DNA of 64,000 nt from VXYL01 sp965199875 (GCA_965199875.1 OZ241346.1:3658001-3722000); one strand, 5' to 3'; positions 53,736 through 63,116 are shown, counted from the stretch's first letter. Numbers and translations: made by a program. The notes: a model not told the origin generated them from the letters alone.

Positions 53736-54152
53736 GTGGAACTGAACGAAAGCAAGACTCTGCAGAACCTCAAGGACGCCTTTGCTGGCGAATCCCAGGC
53801 CAATCGCCGCTACCTGTACTTCGCCGCCAAGGCGGACGTCGAAGGTGAAAACGACGTGGCGGCGGTGTTCCGCTCCACCGCGGAAGGCGAGACCGGCCAC
53901 GCCCACGGCCACCTGGAGTACATGGAGGCCGTTGGCGATCCGGCGACCGGGCTGCCCATCGGCAACACCGGCGCCAATCTGAAGGCGGCCATCGCCGGCG
54001 AAACCCACGAGTACACCGACATGTACCCGGGCATGGCGAAGACGGCCCGGGACGAGGGCTTCGACGAGATCGCCGACTGGTTCGAGACGCTGGCCAAGGC
54101 CGAGCGCTCCCACGCCAACCGCTTCCAGAAGGCGCTGGACGCGATGGACTAG
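53736..54152 (+). CDS. Rubrerythrin, erythrin-type without rubredoxin domain
   Basis: A 138-residue four-helix diiron protein. The ligand pairs are GESQANRRY (Glu), EGETGHAHGH (ExxH), GETHEYTDMY (Glu) and KAERSHANRF (ExxH). No C-terminal rubredoxin Cys pairs are present, so electrons must come from a separate donor. GTG 53736 follows TTAGGAG; a -10 like TATACT is at ~53694. It is followed by an Fe-S oxidoreductase and a DUF3501 gene, a recurring oxidative-stress set. Confidence 0.92.
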   Translation: MELNESKTLQNLKDAFAGESQANRRYLYFAAKADVEGENDVAAVFRSTAEGETGHAHGHLEYMEAVGDPATGLPIGNTGANLKAAIAGETHEYTDMYPGMAKTARDEGFDEIADWFETLAKAERSHANRFQKALDAMD

Positions 54153-54258
54153 CCGTTCGGCCGACAACGGCAGTATCGAAACAAGGGGCTTGGCGGCTGC
54201 GCACAGCAGCTTCAAGCCAAGCCCTGCTTGCTGGACGCATTGGCAGAGTCTGGCGACG

Positions 54259-55581
54259 TTGAAGGAAGGCAGCCTCGAAGCGCCGGTTCGCCAGCCCATC
54301 GACTGGCGGCAGGCGGACTTCCACGATCGCCCGGCGGTGGATGCCGAGCTCGAGCGGGTGTTCGACATCTGCCACGGCTGCCGCCGCTGCGTGAATCTGT
54401 GCGCCGCCTTCCCCACCCTGTTCGACTTGATCGACGAGTCCGACACCCTGGAGGTGGACGGCGTCGACAAGGCCGACTACGGCAAGGTGGTGGATCAGTG
54501 CTTCCTGTGCGACCTCTGCGCCGAGACCAAGTGCCCGTATCTGCCGCCGCACGAGTGGAACGTGGACTTTCCGCACCTGATGCTGCGCGCCAAGGCGGCG
54601 CGTTTCAAGGAACGCAAGCCGCGCTGGCGGGACCGCCTGATCACCAGTACGGCGCCGGTCTTCAAGGCCATGTCCACGCCGGGCATCGCTCAGCTCGCCA
54701 ACGGCGCGGCCAAGGTCGGCTGGCTGCGCAAGGCCGGCGAGCGCGTGGCCGGCATCCATGCCGATGCTCCACTGCCGACGTTCCAGACGCGCACGGCGAG
54801 CAAGCGGGCGCCGTCGCAGAACGGCGACGAGACGCCGATCGCCGGCGCCACCACCACCGGCAAGGTGGCCGTCTACGTCACCTGCTACGGCGAGCACAAC
54901 GAGCCCGACGTGGTGGAGGATCTGCTGCACGTGCTGCGGCACAACGGCATCGTCGCCACCTTGCTCGGAGACGCGACCTGCTGCGCGATGCCGAAGCTGG
55001 AACTCGGCGATCTGGACGCCGTGGCCGCCAGCAAGGACGCCAATCTGCCGGTCTTTCTCGCCGCCATCGACGCTGGCTGCCAGCTCATGTCCATCGTGCC
55101 GTCCTGCACGCTGATGTACCGGCAGGAACTGCCGCTGCTGTTTCCCGAGGACGAGCAGGTGGCGCGCCTGCGGGATGCATTCTTCGACCCGTTCGAGTAT
55201 CTGATGGCGAGGCACCGGGACGGCCTTGCCAACCTCGACTTCGCCAACCCGCTTGGCAAGGTGGCCTACCACGCCGCCTGCCATCAGCGCGTGCAGGCGA
55301 TCGGCCAGCGCACCCGGGAGTTCCTGTCGCTGATACCCGATACGGAGGTCGCGCTGATCGAACGCTGCTCCGGGCACGACGGCACCTACGCCGTGAAGGC
55401 CGAAACCTACGCCGCGGCCATGAAGATCGCCCGTCCGGTGGTGCGCCTGGTGAAGGGGGCGCAAGCCGACGTCTACGGCTCCGACTGCCCCATGGCCGGA
55501 CGCATGATCGCCCACGGCATGGCGGACGGCTCCGCGGCGACGCATCCGATTTCCATGCTGCGCCGCGCCTACGGCATCTGA
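54259..55581 (+). CDS. GlpC/heterodisulfide-reductase-like Fe-S oxidoreductase
   Basis: A 440-residue protein with two 4Fe-4S motifs at the N-terminus (CHGCRRCVNLC and CFLCDLCAETKCPY) and two CCG-type domains (YVTCYGEHNEP...CCAMPKLE, and AYHAACHQR...RCSGHDG). Similar proteins feed electrons to rubrerythrin. The TTG at 54259 places KEGSLEAP as the first residues, which agrees with relatives; 54190 is an alternative. It lies in an operon between rubrerythrin and the DUF3501 gene. Confidence 0.88.
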   Translation: MKEGSLEAPVRQPIDWRQADFHDRPAVDAELERVFDICHGCRRCVNLCAAFPTLFDLIDESDTLEVDGVDKADYGKVVDQCFLCDLCAETKCPYLPPHEWNVDFPHLMLRAKAARFKERKPRWRDRLITSTAPVFKAMSTPGIAQLANGAAKVGWLRKAGERVAGIHADAPLPTFQTRTASKRAPSQNGDETPIAGATTTGKVAVYVTCYGEHNEPDVVEDLLHVLRHNGIVATLLGDATCCAMPKLELGDLDAVAASKDANLPVFLAAIDAGCQLMSIVPSCTLMYRQELPLLFPEDEQVARLRDAFFDPFEYLMARHRDGLANLDFANPLGKVAYHAACHQRVQAIGQRTREFLSLIPDTEVALIERCSGHDGTYAVKAETYAAAMKIARPVVRLVKGAQADVYGSDCPMAGRMIAHGMADGSAATHPISMLRRAYGI

Positions 55582-55583
55582 CG

Positions 55584-56165
55584 GTGCAGAAGCTCGCTCG
55601 CGCCAGCCTGTGGAGCTTGGAGCGGTACGCGGTCGAACGCGCCGCCTTCCGCCGCCAGGTGATGGAGCACAAGAAGCCGCGGCGGGTGGCCTTGGGGGGC
55701 CACGCCACGCTGCTGTTCGAGGACTTCCTCACCATCAAGTACCAGGTGCAGGAGATGCTGCGCGTCGAGCGCATCTTCGAGCCGGACGCCGTGCTGGAGG
55801 AAATCGACACCTACAACCCGCTCATTCCCGACGGCAGCAACTGGAAGGCGACGTTGCTCATCGAATACGAGGACGTCGAAGAACGCGCCATGGCGCTGGC
55901 GCGGATGCCCGGCGTGGAGCACCGGGTGTGGCTGCAGGTGGGCGACCTGGCGCGAACCTTCGCCTTCGCCAACGACGATCTCGAGCGTAGCGAACGCGAC
56001 AAGACCGCCGCGGTGCATTTTCTGCGCTTCGAGCTGGACGCCGAGCGGATTGCCGGAGTGCGTGGCAGCGCGCCGGTGCGGGTCGGCATCGACCACGACG
56101 AACTGCGCTGCGAGACGACGCTGGGCGCGAGTGCCGTCGCCGCGCTGGCGAGGGACTTCGACTAG
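55584..56165 (+). CDS. DUF3501 family protein
   Basis: A 193-residue protein with the DUF3501 pattern: LWSLERYAVERAAFRRQVMEHKKPRRV, GHATLLFEDFLTIKYQVQEMLR and KTAAVHFLRFEL. Starts at GTG 55584, 2 bp after the previous stop. The gene is nearly always next to rubrerythrin and the Fe-S protein, so it is probably part of the same peroxide-reducing system. Molecular function unknown. Confidence 0.88.
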   Translation: MQKLARASLWSLERYAVERAAFRRQVMEHKKPRRVALGGHATLLFEDFLTIKYQVQEMLRVERIFEPDAVLEEIDTYNPLIPDGSNWKATLLIEYEDVEERAMALARMPGVEHRVWLQVGDLARTFAFANDDLERSERDKTAAVHFLRFELDAERIAGVRGSAPVRVGIDHDELRCETTLGASAVAALARDFD

Positions 56166-56275
56166 GCGCGGCGCGCCCCGAGGAGGCGCGTTCGAGTTTG
56201 CTCCGCAAACTCAGCGGCCCGTCGCAACTTGACTCATCTGCGAAGATCAAGGCCACTCAGGAAGACAGCGCAGGC

Positions 56276-57421
56276 ATGAACACGAAAGTGCAGCGGATCG
56301 CCGCCGACATCCAAGGTTGGGACGGCATCGAGGAGCACCGTACCGGCACGCCGGGCGATCGACGTACCGCCGAGTGGCTGGCGGCGCAAGTGTCGGCCGC
56401 CGGGCTCGAACCCCGGCTCGACGAGTTCCCGCATCGGCGCCGGGTGCCGGGGCGTTCGGCAGTGAAGGTGGGCGACCGGCACGTCAAGGGCGTTCCGATG
56501 TTCGACGCCGGCAGCACCGGCCCGGAGGGCTTGAAGGCGCCACTGGCAGAGCTGCCCGGCCTCGCGCACGGCATCGGCGTGGGCGCTGTCGGCCAGGGCG
56601 CCGGCGCCGAAGCCAATCGCCTCTTTGCCGAAGCCCGCGAGAGAGCGCGACCAGCGCTGCTGGCGATTACCAAACTCGCTCCCGACGTGCCGGGCCTTGC
56701 CTTGCAGAACGCCGATCGGTTCGTTGCGCCCTTCGGACCACCGGTGCTGCAAGTGTCTTCCGAGCACGAGGGCTGGCTGCGAGAAGCCTCCGCACAAGGC
56801 CATCCGGCGACGCTCGTCGCGGAAACGGCGTTCGAGAACAGCGTGGGCGTGAACGTGTTGGCGCGTTGCCCGGGCGCGCTCGGCGGGCCGCCGCTGATCG
56901 TGATGACGCCGAAGAGTTCGTGGTGGAACTCCACCGCCGAACGGGGCGGCGGCATCGCCGTCTGGCTGGCGCTGGTGCGCCACTTCGCCGCCCATCCACC
57001 CGAACGCGACATCGTCTTCGTCGCCACCAGCGGCCACGAACTCGGCCATCTGGGCCTGCAGCACTTGCTGGCGAACCATTCCGAGATCGCCGCCGGGGCT
57101 GCATGGATTCACTTGGGCGCCAACTTCGCGTCCAAGGGCTCGCGGCGGCGACTGCAAACCTCGGATGCGGCACTGCGCGAGCTGGCGCTTGGCGCGTTGG
57201 CGCAGGCCGGCGCGGAGGTCGACGAAACGCTGCCAGGCGAGCGCCCCGGAGGCGAGGCCAGGAACGTCTTCGACCTGGGCGGCCGCTACGTCTCGCTGCT
57301 CGGCAGCAACCGCTGGTTCCACCATCCCGCCGACCGCTGGCCCGACACGGTGGACGCCGAGGCCACCGTGCCGCTCTTGCGGGCGATGCTGGCCGTCGCC
57401 AGCCGCTTGGCCGAGGCTTGA
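56276..57421 (+). CDS. M28-like metallopeptidase-fold protein
   Basis: A 381-residue protein with the overall plan of M28 aminopeptidases: an N-terminal EHRTGTPGDRRTAEWLAAQV, a central protease-associated segment, and AERGGGIAVWLALVRHF...IVFVATSGHELGHLGLQHLL. The GHELG site is unlike the usual GEExG, and some metal ligands may be missing, so activity is doubtful. No signal peptide is clear. ATG 56276. Confidence 0.65.
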   Translation: MNTKVQRIAADIQGWDGIEEHRTGTPGDRRTAEWLAAQVSAAGLEPRLDEFPHRRRVPGRSAVKVGDRHVKGVPMFDAGSTGPEGLKAPLAELPGLAHGIGVGAVGQGAGAEANRLFAEARERARPALLAITKLAPDVPGLALQNADRFVAPFGPPVLQVSSEHEGWLREASAQGHPATLVAETAFENSVGVNVLARCPGALGGPPLIVMTPKSSWWNSTAERGGGIAVWLALVRHFAAHPPERDIVFVATSGHELGHLGLQHLLANHSEIAAGAAWIHLGANFASKGSRRRLQTSDAALRELALGALAQAGAEVDETLPGERPGGEARNVFDLGGRYVSLLGSNRWFHHPADRWPDTVDAEATVPLLRAMLAVASRLAEA

Positions 57422-57572
57422 GCGCGAACCCGGCGGTCTGCTGCTCCGGTACGGCGCAACGCCCGCCGTCATCAGCCGAAGCGCTAGGCGACCGCAGAGG
57501 CGTGACAGGCGCTCCGCCGCGTCCGCGGTTCGGCGCCTGCAATGGCCATGTGGCGGTGCTATGCTGCAAGCC

Positions 57573-58352
57573 ATGTCCAGCGCCGATCTCCACATCGAGC
57601 GGCAAGGCCACGTTGCGGTGGCGGAGATACGGCGTCCGCCCAACAACTTCTTCGATGCCGAACTGATCGCCGGTCTGGCCGATGCCCTGCACGAACTCGA
57701 CGAAGATTCGCGCTGCCGAGCCGTGGTGCTTTGCTCCGAAGGCAAGCACTTCTGCGCCGGCAACAACTTCGCGGCCAAGCGCAGCGATGCACAACGCCAG
57801 GAACGCGCCGCCGGCCGGAATCCGCTTTACTCGGAGGCGGTTCGGCTGGTGGAAGCCAGGAAGCCCGTCGTCGCGGCCATTCAGGGCGCCGCCGTTGGCG
57901 GCGGCTTCGGGCTGGCCGCGGTTGCGGACTTCCGCGTCGTCTGCCCGGAGGCCCGTTTCACCGCCAACTTCGTCAAGCTGGGCTTCCACCCCGGCTTCGG
58001 GCTGACGCACACCCTGCCGCGCATCATCGGCGCCCAGCGCGCCAACCTGATGTTCCTCACCGGCCGCCGCATCAACGGCGAGACGGCGCACGAGTGGGGC
58101 CTGGCGGAGGTGCTGACGACGCGCGCGAAACTGCGCGACGAAGCGATCGCCCTGGCCCAGGAAGTCGCCGAAAACGCGCCCCTGGCGCTGCTGTCCGTCC
58201 GCGCCACCATGCGCCATGGCCTCGCCGCCGCTCTGCAAGCCGCAACCGATCACGAAAACGCCGAGCAAGGCCGCCTAGGCCTGACGGAAGACCACAAGGA
58301 AGGCATTCGCGCCGTATCGGAACGGCGCCCTGGCAACTTCGTCGGGCGGTAG
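57573..58352 (+). CDS. Enoyl-CoA hydratase/isomerase
   Basis: A 259-residue crotonase-fold protein: the oxyanion strand KHFCAGNNFAAK, AIQGAAVGGGFGLAAVADFRV, and FVKLGFHPGFGLTHTLPRIIG. In catalytic hydratases the two Glu residues sit in the last segment (about A..LGPGFG...); here the first is Phe/His and the second unclear, so it may have another acyl-CoA specificity. ATG 57573. Probably part of fatty-acid or terpenoid degradation. Confidence 0.85.
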   Translation: MSSADLHIERQGHVAVAEIRRPPNNFFDAELIAGLADALHELDEDSRCRAVVLCSEGKHFCAGNNFAAKRSDAQRQERAAGRNPLYSEAVRLVEARKPVVAAIQGAAVGGGFGLAAVADFRVVCPEARFTANFVKLGFHPGFGLTHTLPRIIGAQRANLMFLTGRRINGETAHEWGLAEVLTTRAKLRDEAIALAQEVAENAPLALLSVRATMRHGLAAALQAATDHENAEQGRLGLTEDHKEGIRAVSERRPGNFVGR

Positions 58353-58528
58353 CTGGCCGAGCGTTCCGGAGATCACGTACTAAAGGAGAACGCGCCGGCC
58401 GCCACCGACTCGCTACGCTGAGTGCAGTGTGCGCCGGGCGGAACACCGAAGAAGGCGGCGTGGGCGGACATGCTGGAGTCGGTGTCGCACGGCGTCGGTT
58501 CGGTCGCCGAAAACGACATCGAAGCGTC

Positions 58529-58604
58529 TGGTGCCGCCACGAGGAGTCGAACCCCGGACCCGCTCTTTACAAGAGAGCCGCTCTTCCGGCTGAGCTATGA
58601 CGGC
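58529..58604 (-). tRNA. tRNA-Thr (anticodon TGT)
   Basis: A 76-nt cloverleaf on the minus strand with CCA encoded. Acceptor GCCGTCA pairs with TGGCGGC (one G-T), the anticodon stem is GCTCT/AGAGC with loop CTTGTAA (anticodon TGT), and the T arm is GTCCGGGGTTCGACTCC. No neighbouring gene is obviously co-transcribed. The D arm GCTCAGCCGGAAGAGC is normal. Confidence 0.96.
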
Positions 58605-58702
58605 TTGCGGCGCCGCCTAGTCTACTTGAAAGGCGTGATCTTCTGTGACGAAGGGGGGCGTCGTTCGAGTAAGCTGGAACCCTATCGTTGAGGCTGCGGG
58701 CC

Positions 58703-59263
58703 ATGTCTCGGCCAAGTTCCCTGTTGCGCCAAGCCGCCGCCGGCTACGTTCGCTGGGTGGAAGCGGTCTGTGGCCGGGTCGGTCGCGTCGCCATGTACTT
58801 GATCTTCGCGATGATGGCGATTCTGCTGTGGTCGTCGGTCTCGAAGACCTTCTTCGTGCCCTCCCTTTGGACCTTGGAGATGGCGCAGTTCACCATGGTG
58901 GCCTACTACCTGCTGGGCGGCGCCTACTCGCTGCGCCAAGACAGCCATGTGCGCATGGACCTGCTGTACAGCCGCTGGTCGCCGCGCACGCGCACCTGGG
59001 TGGACGCCTTCACCGTGGCGTTTCTGCTCGTCTACCTGGCGCTGCTGCTGTACGGCGGCGTATCCAGCACTGGCTACGCGCTCGAGTACGGCGAGCGCAG
59101 CCACACCGCCTGGCAGCCCTACATGGCGCCGATCAAGGTCGTGGCCTGCGTCGGCATCTCGCTGATGCTGCTGCAAGGCATTGCGGTGCTGCTGCGCGAC
59201 ATCGCCAGACTGAAGGGCGTGGAACTCCCTAGCGGCGAACGCGACCGGCCGGACTCCCCATGA
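58703..59263 (+). CDS. dctQ: TRAP transporter small membrane subunit
   Basis: A 186-residue protein with four membrane helices and the DctQ features ILLWSSVSKTFF, SLWTLEMAQFTMVAYYLLGGAYSLRQDSHVRMDLLY and a C-terminal pair of helices. It partners DctM in tripartite import of organic acids. ATG 58703. The stop overlaps the dctM start (ATGA). Confidence 0.92.
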   Translation: MSRPSSLLRQAAAGYVRWVEAVCGRVGRVAMYLIFAMMAILLWSSVSKTFFVPSLWTLEMAQFTMVAYYLLGGAYSLRQDSHVRMDLLYSRWSPRTRTWVDAFTVAFLLVYLALLLYGGVSSTGYALEYGERSHTAWQPYMAPIKVVACVGISLMLLQGIAVLLRDIARLKGVELPSGERDRPDSP

Positions 59264-60579
59264 GCTACGAGCTGATCGCGCTGCTGATGTTCGCGTCGAT
59301 GATGCTGATGCTGATCACCGGCCAGCGCGTGTTCGCCGCCATCGGCGCGGTGGCGTCCATTGCCGCCTTGCTGCTGTGGGGCGACGGCGGCGGCGAGATG
59401 TCGTTTTCGGCGGCGATGAAGCTGATGAAGTGGTATCCGCTGCTGACCTTGCCGATGTTCGTCTACATGGGCTTCATGCTGGCGGAGTCGCGCATCGCCG
59501 ACGACCTCTACCGCATGTTCCACGTCTGGTTCGGGCCGCTGCGCGGCGGCCTCGCCATCGGCACCATCGGCCTGATGGTGGTGGTTTCCGCCATGAACGG
59601 CCTGAGCGTTGCCGGCATGGCCATCGGCGCCACCATCGCGCTGCCGGAACTGCTGCGCCGCAACTACGACAAGATCATGGTCACTGGCGTCATCCAGGCC
59701 GGCAGCTCGCTCGGCATTCTGGTGCCGCCGAGCGTGGTGCTGGTGCTGTACGGCATGATCGCCCGCCAGCCGGTGGGCCAGCTGTGGCTGGCCGGCGCGA
59801 TTCCGGGCCTGCTGATGGCGGCGCTGTTCATCGGCTACATCGCCGTGCGCTGCCGGCTTCAGCCGCAGCTCGGCCCGGTGTTGCCGAAGGAGGAACGCCA
59901 GCTGCCGTTGGCCGAGAAGCTGAAGCTGCTGCGCGCCGGCGTGCTGCCGCTGTTGATCTTCGCCTGCATGACCGGCCTGTTCCTGCTCGGCTACACCAGC
60001 CTGGTGGAGAGCTCCGCGGTGGGTGCGCTGGCGGCAACGCTGGCGGCGCTCGTCAAAGGCCGTCTGAGCCGCAAGGTGATGGAGGCGACGATGCGCAAGA
60101 CGCTGGGCGTCAGCTGCATGTTCATGTGGATCATCCTCGCCGCGCTGTGCTTCGGCGCGGTGTTCGACGGCTTGGGCGCGGTGCGGGTGATCGAAGGCTT
60201 CTTTCTGGACAATCTGGGCCTCGGCGCGTGGCAGGTGCTGGCGCTGATGCAGCTGTCGTTCCTGCTGATGGGCGCGTTCCTCGACGACACCGCGATGCTG
60301 GTGATCGTCGCGCCGCTGTACGTGCCGCTGGTGGACGCGCTCGGCTTCAACCTCGTCTGGTACGGCGTGCTGTACACGATCACCTGCCAGATCGCCTACA
60401 TGACGCCGCCGTTCGGCTACAACCTGTTCCTGATGCGGGCGATGGCGCCGCCGCAAGTGGCGCTCGGCGACATCTACCGTTCCATCGTGCCGTTCGTGCT
60501 GGTGATGACCCTGGCGCTGGCCCTGGTGATGGCGTTTCCGCAGCTCGCGCTATGGCTGCCGGAGCAGCGCTACGGGTAG
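59260..60579 (+). CDS. dctM: TRAP transporter large membrane subunit
   Basis: A 439-residue permease with ~12 membrane segments. Conserved parts include LPMFVYMGFMLAESRIADDLYR, the helix pair NGLSVAGMAIGATIALPELLRRNYDK and GSSLGILVPPSVVLVLYG, MGAFLDDTAM and YMTPPFGYNLFLM. It imports a Na+-coupled substrate together with DctQ and a DctP binding protein. A DctP gene begins at 63117. Confidence 0.95.
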   Translation: MSYELIALLMFASMMLMLITGQRVFAAIGAVASIAALLLWGDGGGEMSFSAAMKLMKWYPLLTLPMFVYMGFMLAESRIADDLYRMFHVWFGPLRGGLAIGTIGLMVVVSAMNGLSVAGMAIGATIALPELLRRNYDKIMVTGVIQAGSSLGILVPPSVVLVLYGMIARQPVGQLWLAGAIPGLLMAALFIGYIAVRCRLQPQLGPVLPKEERQLPLAEKLKLLRAGVLPLLIFACMTGLFLLGYTSLVESSAVGALAATLAALVKGRLSRKVMEATMRKTLGVSCMFMWIILAALCFGAVFDGLGAVRVIEGFFLDNLGLGAWQVLALMQLSFLLMGAFLDDTAMLVIVAPLYVPLVDALGFNLVWYGVLYTITCQIAYMTPPFGYNLFLMRAMAPPQVALGDIYRSIVPFVLVMTLALALVMAFPQLALWLPEQRYG

Positions 60580-60634
60580 GCGCGCGCGGTGCTCCAGCGG
60601 GGCGTGTCGAGTTCGCCCCACTAGGCGCTGCAAG

Positions 60635-61342
60635 TCACTGCGCGTCTGCAAACGCGGCAGCGGCCCTCTCGAAGTCGCGCAACATGAGCTCGCGACGAAG
60701 TGCCGGATGCCCCGACTTCCTCACGTCGTCCCAGAACTCCGCCGGGAAACGGTCCATGAACTCCCTAGGCAGCCTTTCGTAGGATGGCCGGAGACCGGAA
60801 TCCAGTCGCTGCCCGGCAACTGAAAGATGCATGGACACCCCGACGGTGGCACCCGGGTTGAGCTCCCTGAGCTGGCGATACAGGCCGTCCACGCGCTCAA
60901 GAACAACCTGTCCCGATCCGATTTGGTCGCGGTGCGCCGCGATCCACCCGGCCAGCCCGCCCAACACTTCCGGTTTCTGCGGTATTCGGTAGCTTCCGCT
61001 TCCCACATGCTCCAAAGGCACAAGCAGCGTATCCCGCAGGACACCGCGTGCCGGCTTCACGCCAATGACGGCCGCCACCTCGTTCGGGAACTTCAAGGAC
61101 GCATCGCCGAACGTGTCGAAGCCGATCCGCGCCGCAGCAGGGAACCTCTGGGCTGCCTCGTCCACGCCGAACTTCAAGGTGTTGCTTTCGTCGAGCTTGG
61201 GCTCTATCCCAAGGGCAAGGGACACCTCGCTCAAGAACATGGGCTGGAAGCGGTAGACCTCCGCCTGAGCGCCTGCGCCAATGCCGAGGAGCAAGGCCGC
61301 CAGCCACGGGGCCGCCAACGTACTGGTCCGTCGCCTCTTCAT
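60635..61342 (-). CDS. Secreted hypothetical protein
   Basis: A 235-residue protein with a signal peptide (STLAAPWLAALLLGIGAGAQA, cut before EVYRFQP). The mature part includes ESNTLKFGVDEAAQRFP, KFPNEVAAVIGVKPARGVLRDTLLVPLEH. No recognised domain. ATG 61342 gives a short basic n-region (MKRRR). It lies on the opposite strand between the TRAP permease and the SDR gene. Confidence 0.65.
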   Translation of the reverse strand: MKRRRTSTLAAPWLAALLLGIGAGAQAEVYRFQPMFLSEVSLALGIEPKLDESNTLKFGVDEAAQRFPAAARIGFDTFGDASLKFPNEVAAVIGVKPARGVLRDTLLVPLEHVGSGSYRIPQKPEVLGGLAGWIAAHRDQIGSGQVVLERVDGLYRQLRELNPGATVGVSMHLSVAGQRLDSGLRPSYERLPREFMDRFPAEFWDDVRKSGHPALRRELMLRDFERAAAAFADAQ

Positions 61343-61521
61343 CGTTAACCTCCTTGAGCTTGACCGCATAGACCGTATACACCCAGCGCGCGCCGTCCGT
61401 CAATTCGTGCGAACGGCCCGAAAACGATGGTATAACCGCGTTCTTGTAGCTGGCGTGCCTGTTGCGGGGCCATGCGCCAACCTTCCGCCTGCATGCGGCG
61501 ACCATACGCACGAGGACCACC

Positions 61522-62421
61522 ATGAGCGAACTGATGGATAGCGAATTCACCGGCAAAGTGGCGATCGTCACCGGCGCGGGCGGCGGCATCGGCCGCTGCC
61601 ATGCCATCGAGTTCGCCAAGCGCGGCGCCAAGGTGGTGGTGAACGATCTGGGCGGCACGGTGCATGGCACCGGCGCCGGCGACGCGGCGGACGCGGTGGT
61701 GGCGGAGATCAAGGCCTTCGGCGGCGACGCGGTGGCGAACAAGGCTTCCGTGGCCGACCGCGAAGGCGCCGGGAGCATCGCCCAGGACGCCTTGGACGCC
61801 TACGGGCGCATCGACATTCTGGTGAACAACGCTGGCATCTTGCGCGACCGAACGTTCAAGAACATGACGCTGGACGAGTTCGATCTGGTGATGCAGGTGC
61901 ATCTCACCGGCACCGCCTACGTCACCCACGCGGTGTGGCCGCACATGTACGAGCAGCGCTACGGGCGCATCGTCCTCACCAGTTCCGGCTCGGGCATCTT
62001 CGGCAACTTCGGCCAGTCCAACTACGGCGCCGCGAAGATGGGCATGCTGGGCCTTGCCAACGTGCTGGCTCTGGAGGGTGCCAACCGCAACGTCCGCGTC
62101 AACTGTCTGGGCCCCGGTGCCGCCACGCGCATGACCAACACCGTGCCCGGTCGCGACGAGAATCTGGACGAACCGGATCCGTCGCGGCATCCGTCGCTGG
62201 TCAGCCCGGCGGTGCTGTTCATGTGCAGCGAAGACGCGCCGAACGGCGCCGTCATCCACGCTTCGGGCGGCAACTACAGCCGCAGCGAGGTGTGGGTGAA
62301 CGATCCGGTGGAGCTGGGCGCCTGCGCCACCTTCGAGGACCTGCTGCCGCACATCGACCGGCTGATGGACATGTCCAACGCCCACCCGCGACAGCCCCGA
62401 GCGCCGCGGCCACGACGCTGA
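61522..62421 (+). CDS. Short-chain dehydrogenase/reductase, HSD17B4-like
   Basis: A 299-residue SDR: cofactor loop TGAGGGIGRCHAIEFAK, NNAGILRD, the catalytic Ser in LTSSGSGIFGNFGQ and the YxxxK in NYGAAKMGM. The adenine-side Asp (VVVNDLGG) suggests NAD. The longer N-terminal loop and FKNMTLDEFD resemble the dehydrogenase part of peroxisomal multifunctional enzyme, so a 3-hydroxyacyl-CoA dehydrogenase role is likely. ATG 61522. Confidence 0.92.
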   Translation: MSELMDSEFTGKVAIVTGAGGGIGRCHAIEFAKRGAKVVVNDLGGTVHGTGAGDAADAVVAEIKAFGGDAVANKASVADREGAGSIAQDALDAYGRIDILVNNAGILRDRTFKNMTLDEFDLVMQVHLTGTAYVTHAVWPHMYEQRYGRIVLTSSGSGIFGNFGQSNYGAAKMGMLGLANVLALEGANRNVRVNCLGPGAATRMTNTVPGRDENLDEPDPSRHPSLVSPAVLFMCSEDAPNGAVIHASGGNYSRSEVWVNDPVELGACATFEDLLPHIDRLMDMSNAHPRQPRAPRPRR

Positions 62422-62454
62422 CGCGGAATCCGCTGGCGGCAAGAGGAGCGGGAG

Positions 62455-62718
62455 TTGAGCGAACGGGCCAGGCGCACCAGGACCGTATTCGACGCGGTCA
62501 GGGCGTTGCACGAAGCCGGCACGACGACGTTCCGCCCCGGCGACGTGACCGAGCGCTTGCGCACCGCCGAGATGCCTTTCGGAGCCTGGGAAGTGCGTGG
62601 CGAACTCGCCAATCTGGAGCGCCTGGGATTGATCGTCCTCGATGAAGAAACCGCCGCTTGGCAACTCGTGGACGGCAAGACGTTCTCGGTCGAAGCGGCG
62701 AACGCCATCTACTCCTGA
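62455..62718 (+). CDS. Small winged-helix-like protein, unknown function
   Basis: An 87-residue protein from TTG 62455 (GGAGCGGGAG upstream). The order helix-helix-wing (TTFRPGDVTERLR, AWEVRGELANLERLGLIVLDEETAAWQLV) is like a small winged-helix DNA-binding domain. It ends 21 bp before xseB. Not recognised as a named family. Confidence 0.55.
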   Translation: MSERARRTRTVFDAVRALHEAGTTTFRPGDVTERLRTAEMPFGAWEVRGELANLERLGLIVLDEETAAWQLVDGKTFSVEAANAIYS

Positions 62719-62739
62719 ATCTTGCGCCTGGAACCAGCG

Positions 62740-62979
62740 ATGTCGGACGACGCAGACCAATCCGTAGACTTCGAGGCCTCGCTGGGCGAACTGGAAGCGC
62801 TGGTCGGCAAGATGGAGAGCGGCGAGCTCAGCCTGGAGCAGTCCCTGGCCGCCTTCGAACGCGGCGTCTTGCTGTCCAGGCGTTGCCAGGCGGCGCTGCA
62901 GTCCGCGGCAATGCGCGTCAAGGCGCTCACCCAGGAGGGCAACGAGGTCGATCTGTCGTCCGAAGCCGAGGGCCGGTAG
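62740..62979 (+). CDS. xseB: Exodeoxyribonuclease VII small subunit
   Basis: A 79-residue protein of normal XseB size. It has the family helix pattern FEASLGELEALVGKMESGELSLEQSLAAFERGVLLSRRCQAALQSAAMRVKAL. It binds XseA to form exonuclease VII, which degrades single-stranded DNA. In most gammaproteobacteria ispA and dxs follow; here a TRAP DctP gene comes next. Confidence 0.93.
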   Translation: MSDDADQSVDFEASLGELEALVGKMESGELSLEQSLAAFERGVLLSRRCQAALQSAAMRVKALTQEGNEVDLSSEAEGR

Positions 62980-62988
62980 CACCACCCC

Positions 62989-63021
62989 GCCGCCAAGACT
63001 CTGCAGCAGAGCTTGGGCGGC
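62989..63021 (+). other. Stem-loop downstream of xseB
   Basis: A near-perfect hairpin: GCCGCC-AAG, then CTCTG-CAG-CAGAG, then CTTGGGCGGC, with one bulged base. It begins 10 bp after the xseB stop. There is no T-run after it, so it may be a Rho-dependent stop signal or an RNA-stability element. Confidence 0.4.
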
Positions 63022-63116
63022 GAACAACACGCCAGCCGCCACCGCTCCCGCGGGCACGGCGAAACGAAGCGGCAGACGTGGCAGTCTGCGCGACCGCACA
63101 GCAAAGGAGAACCACC

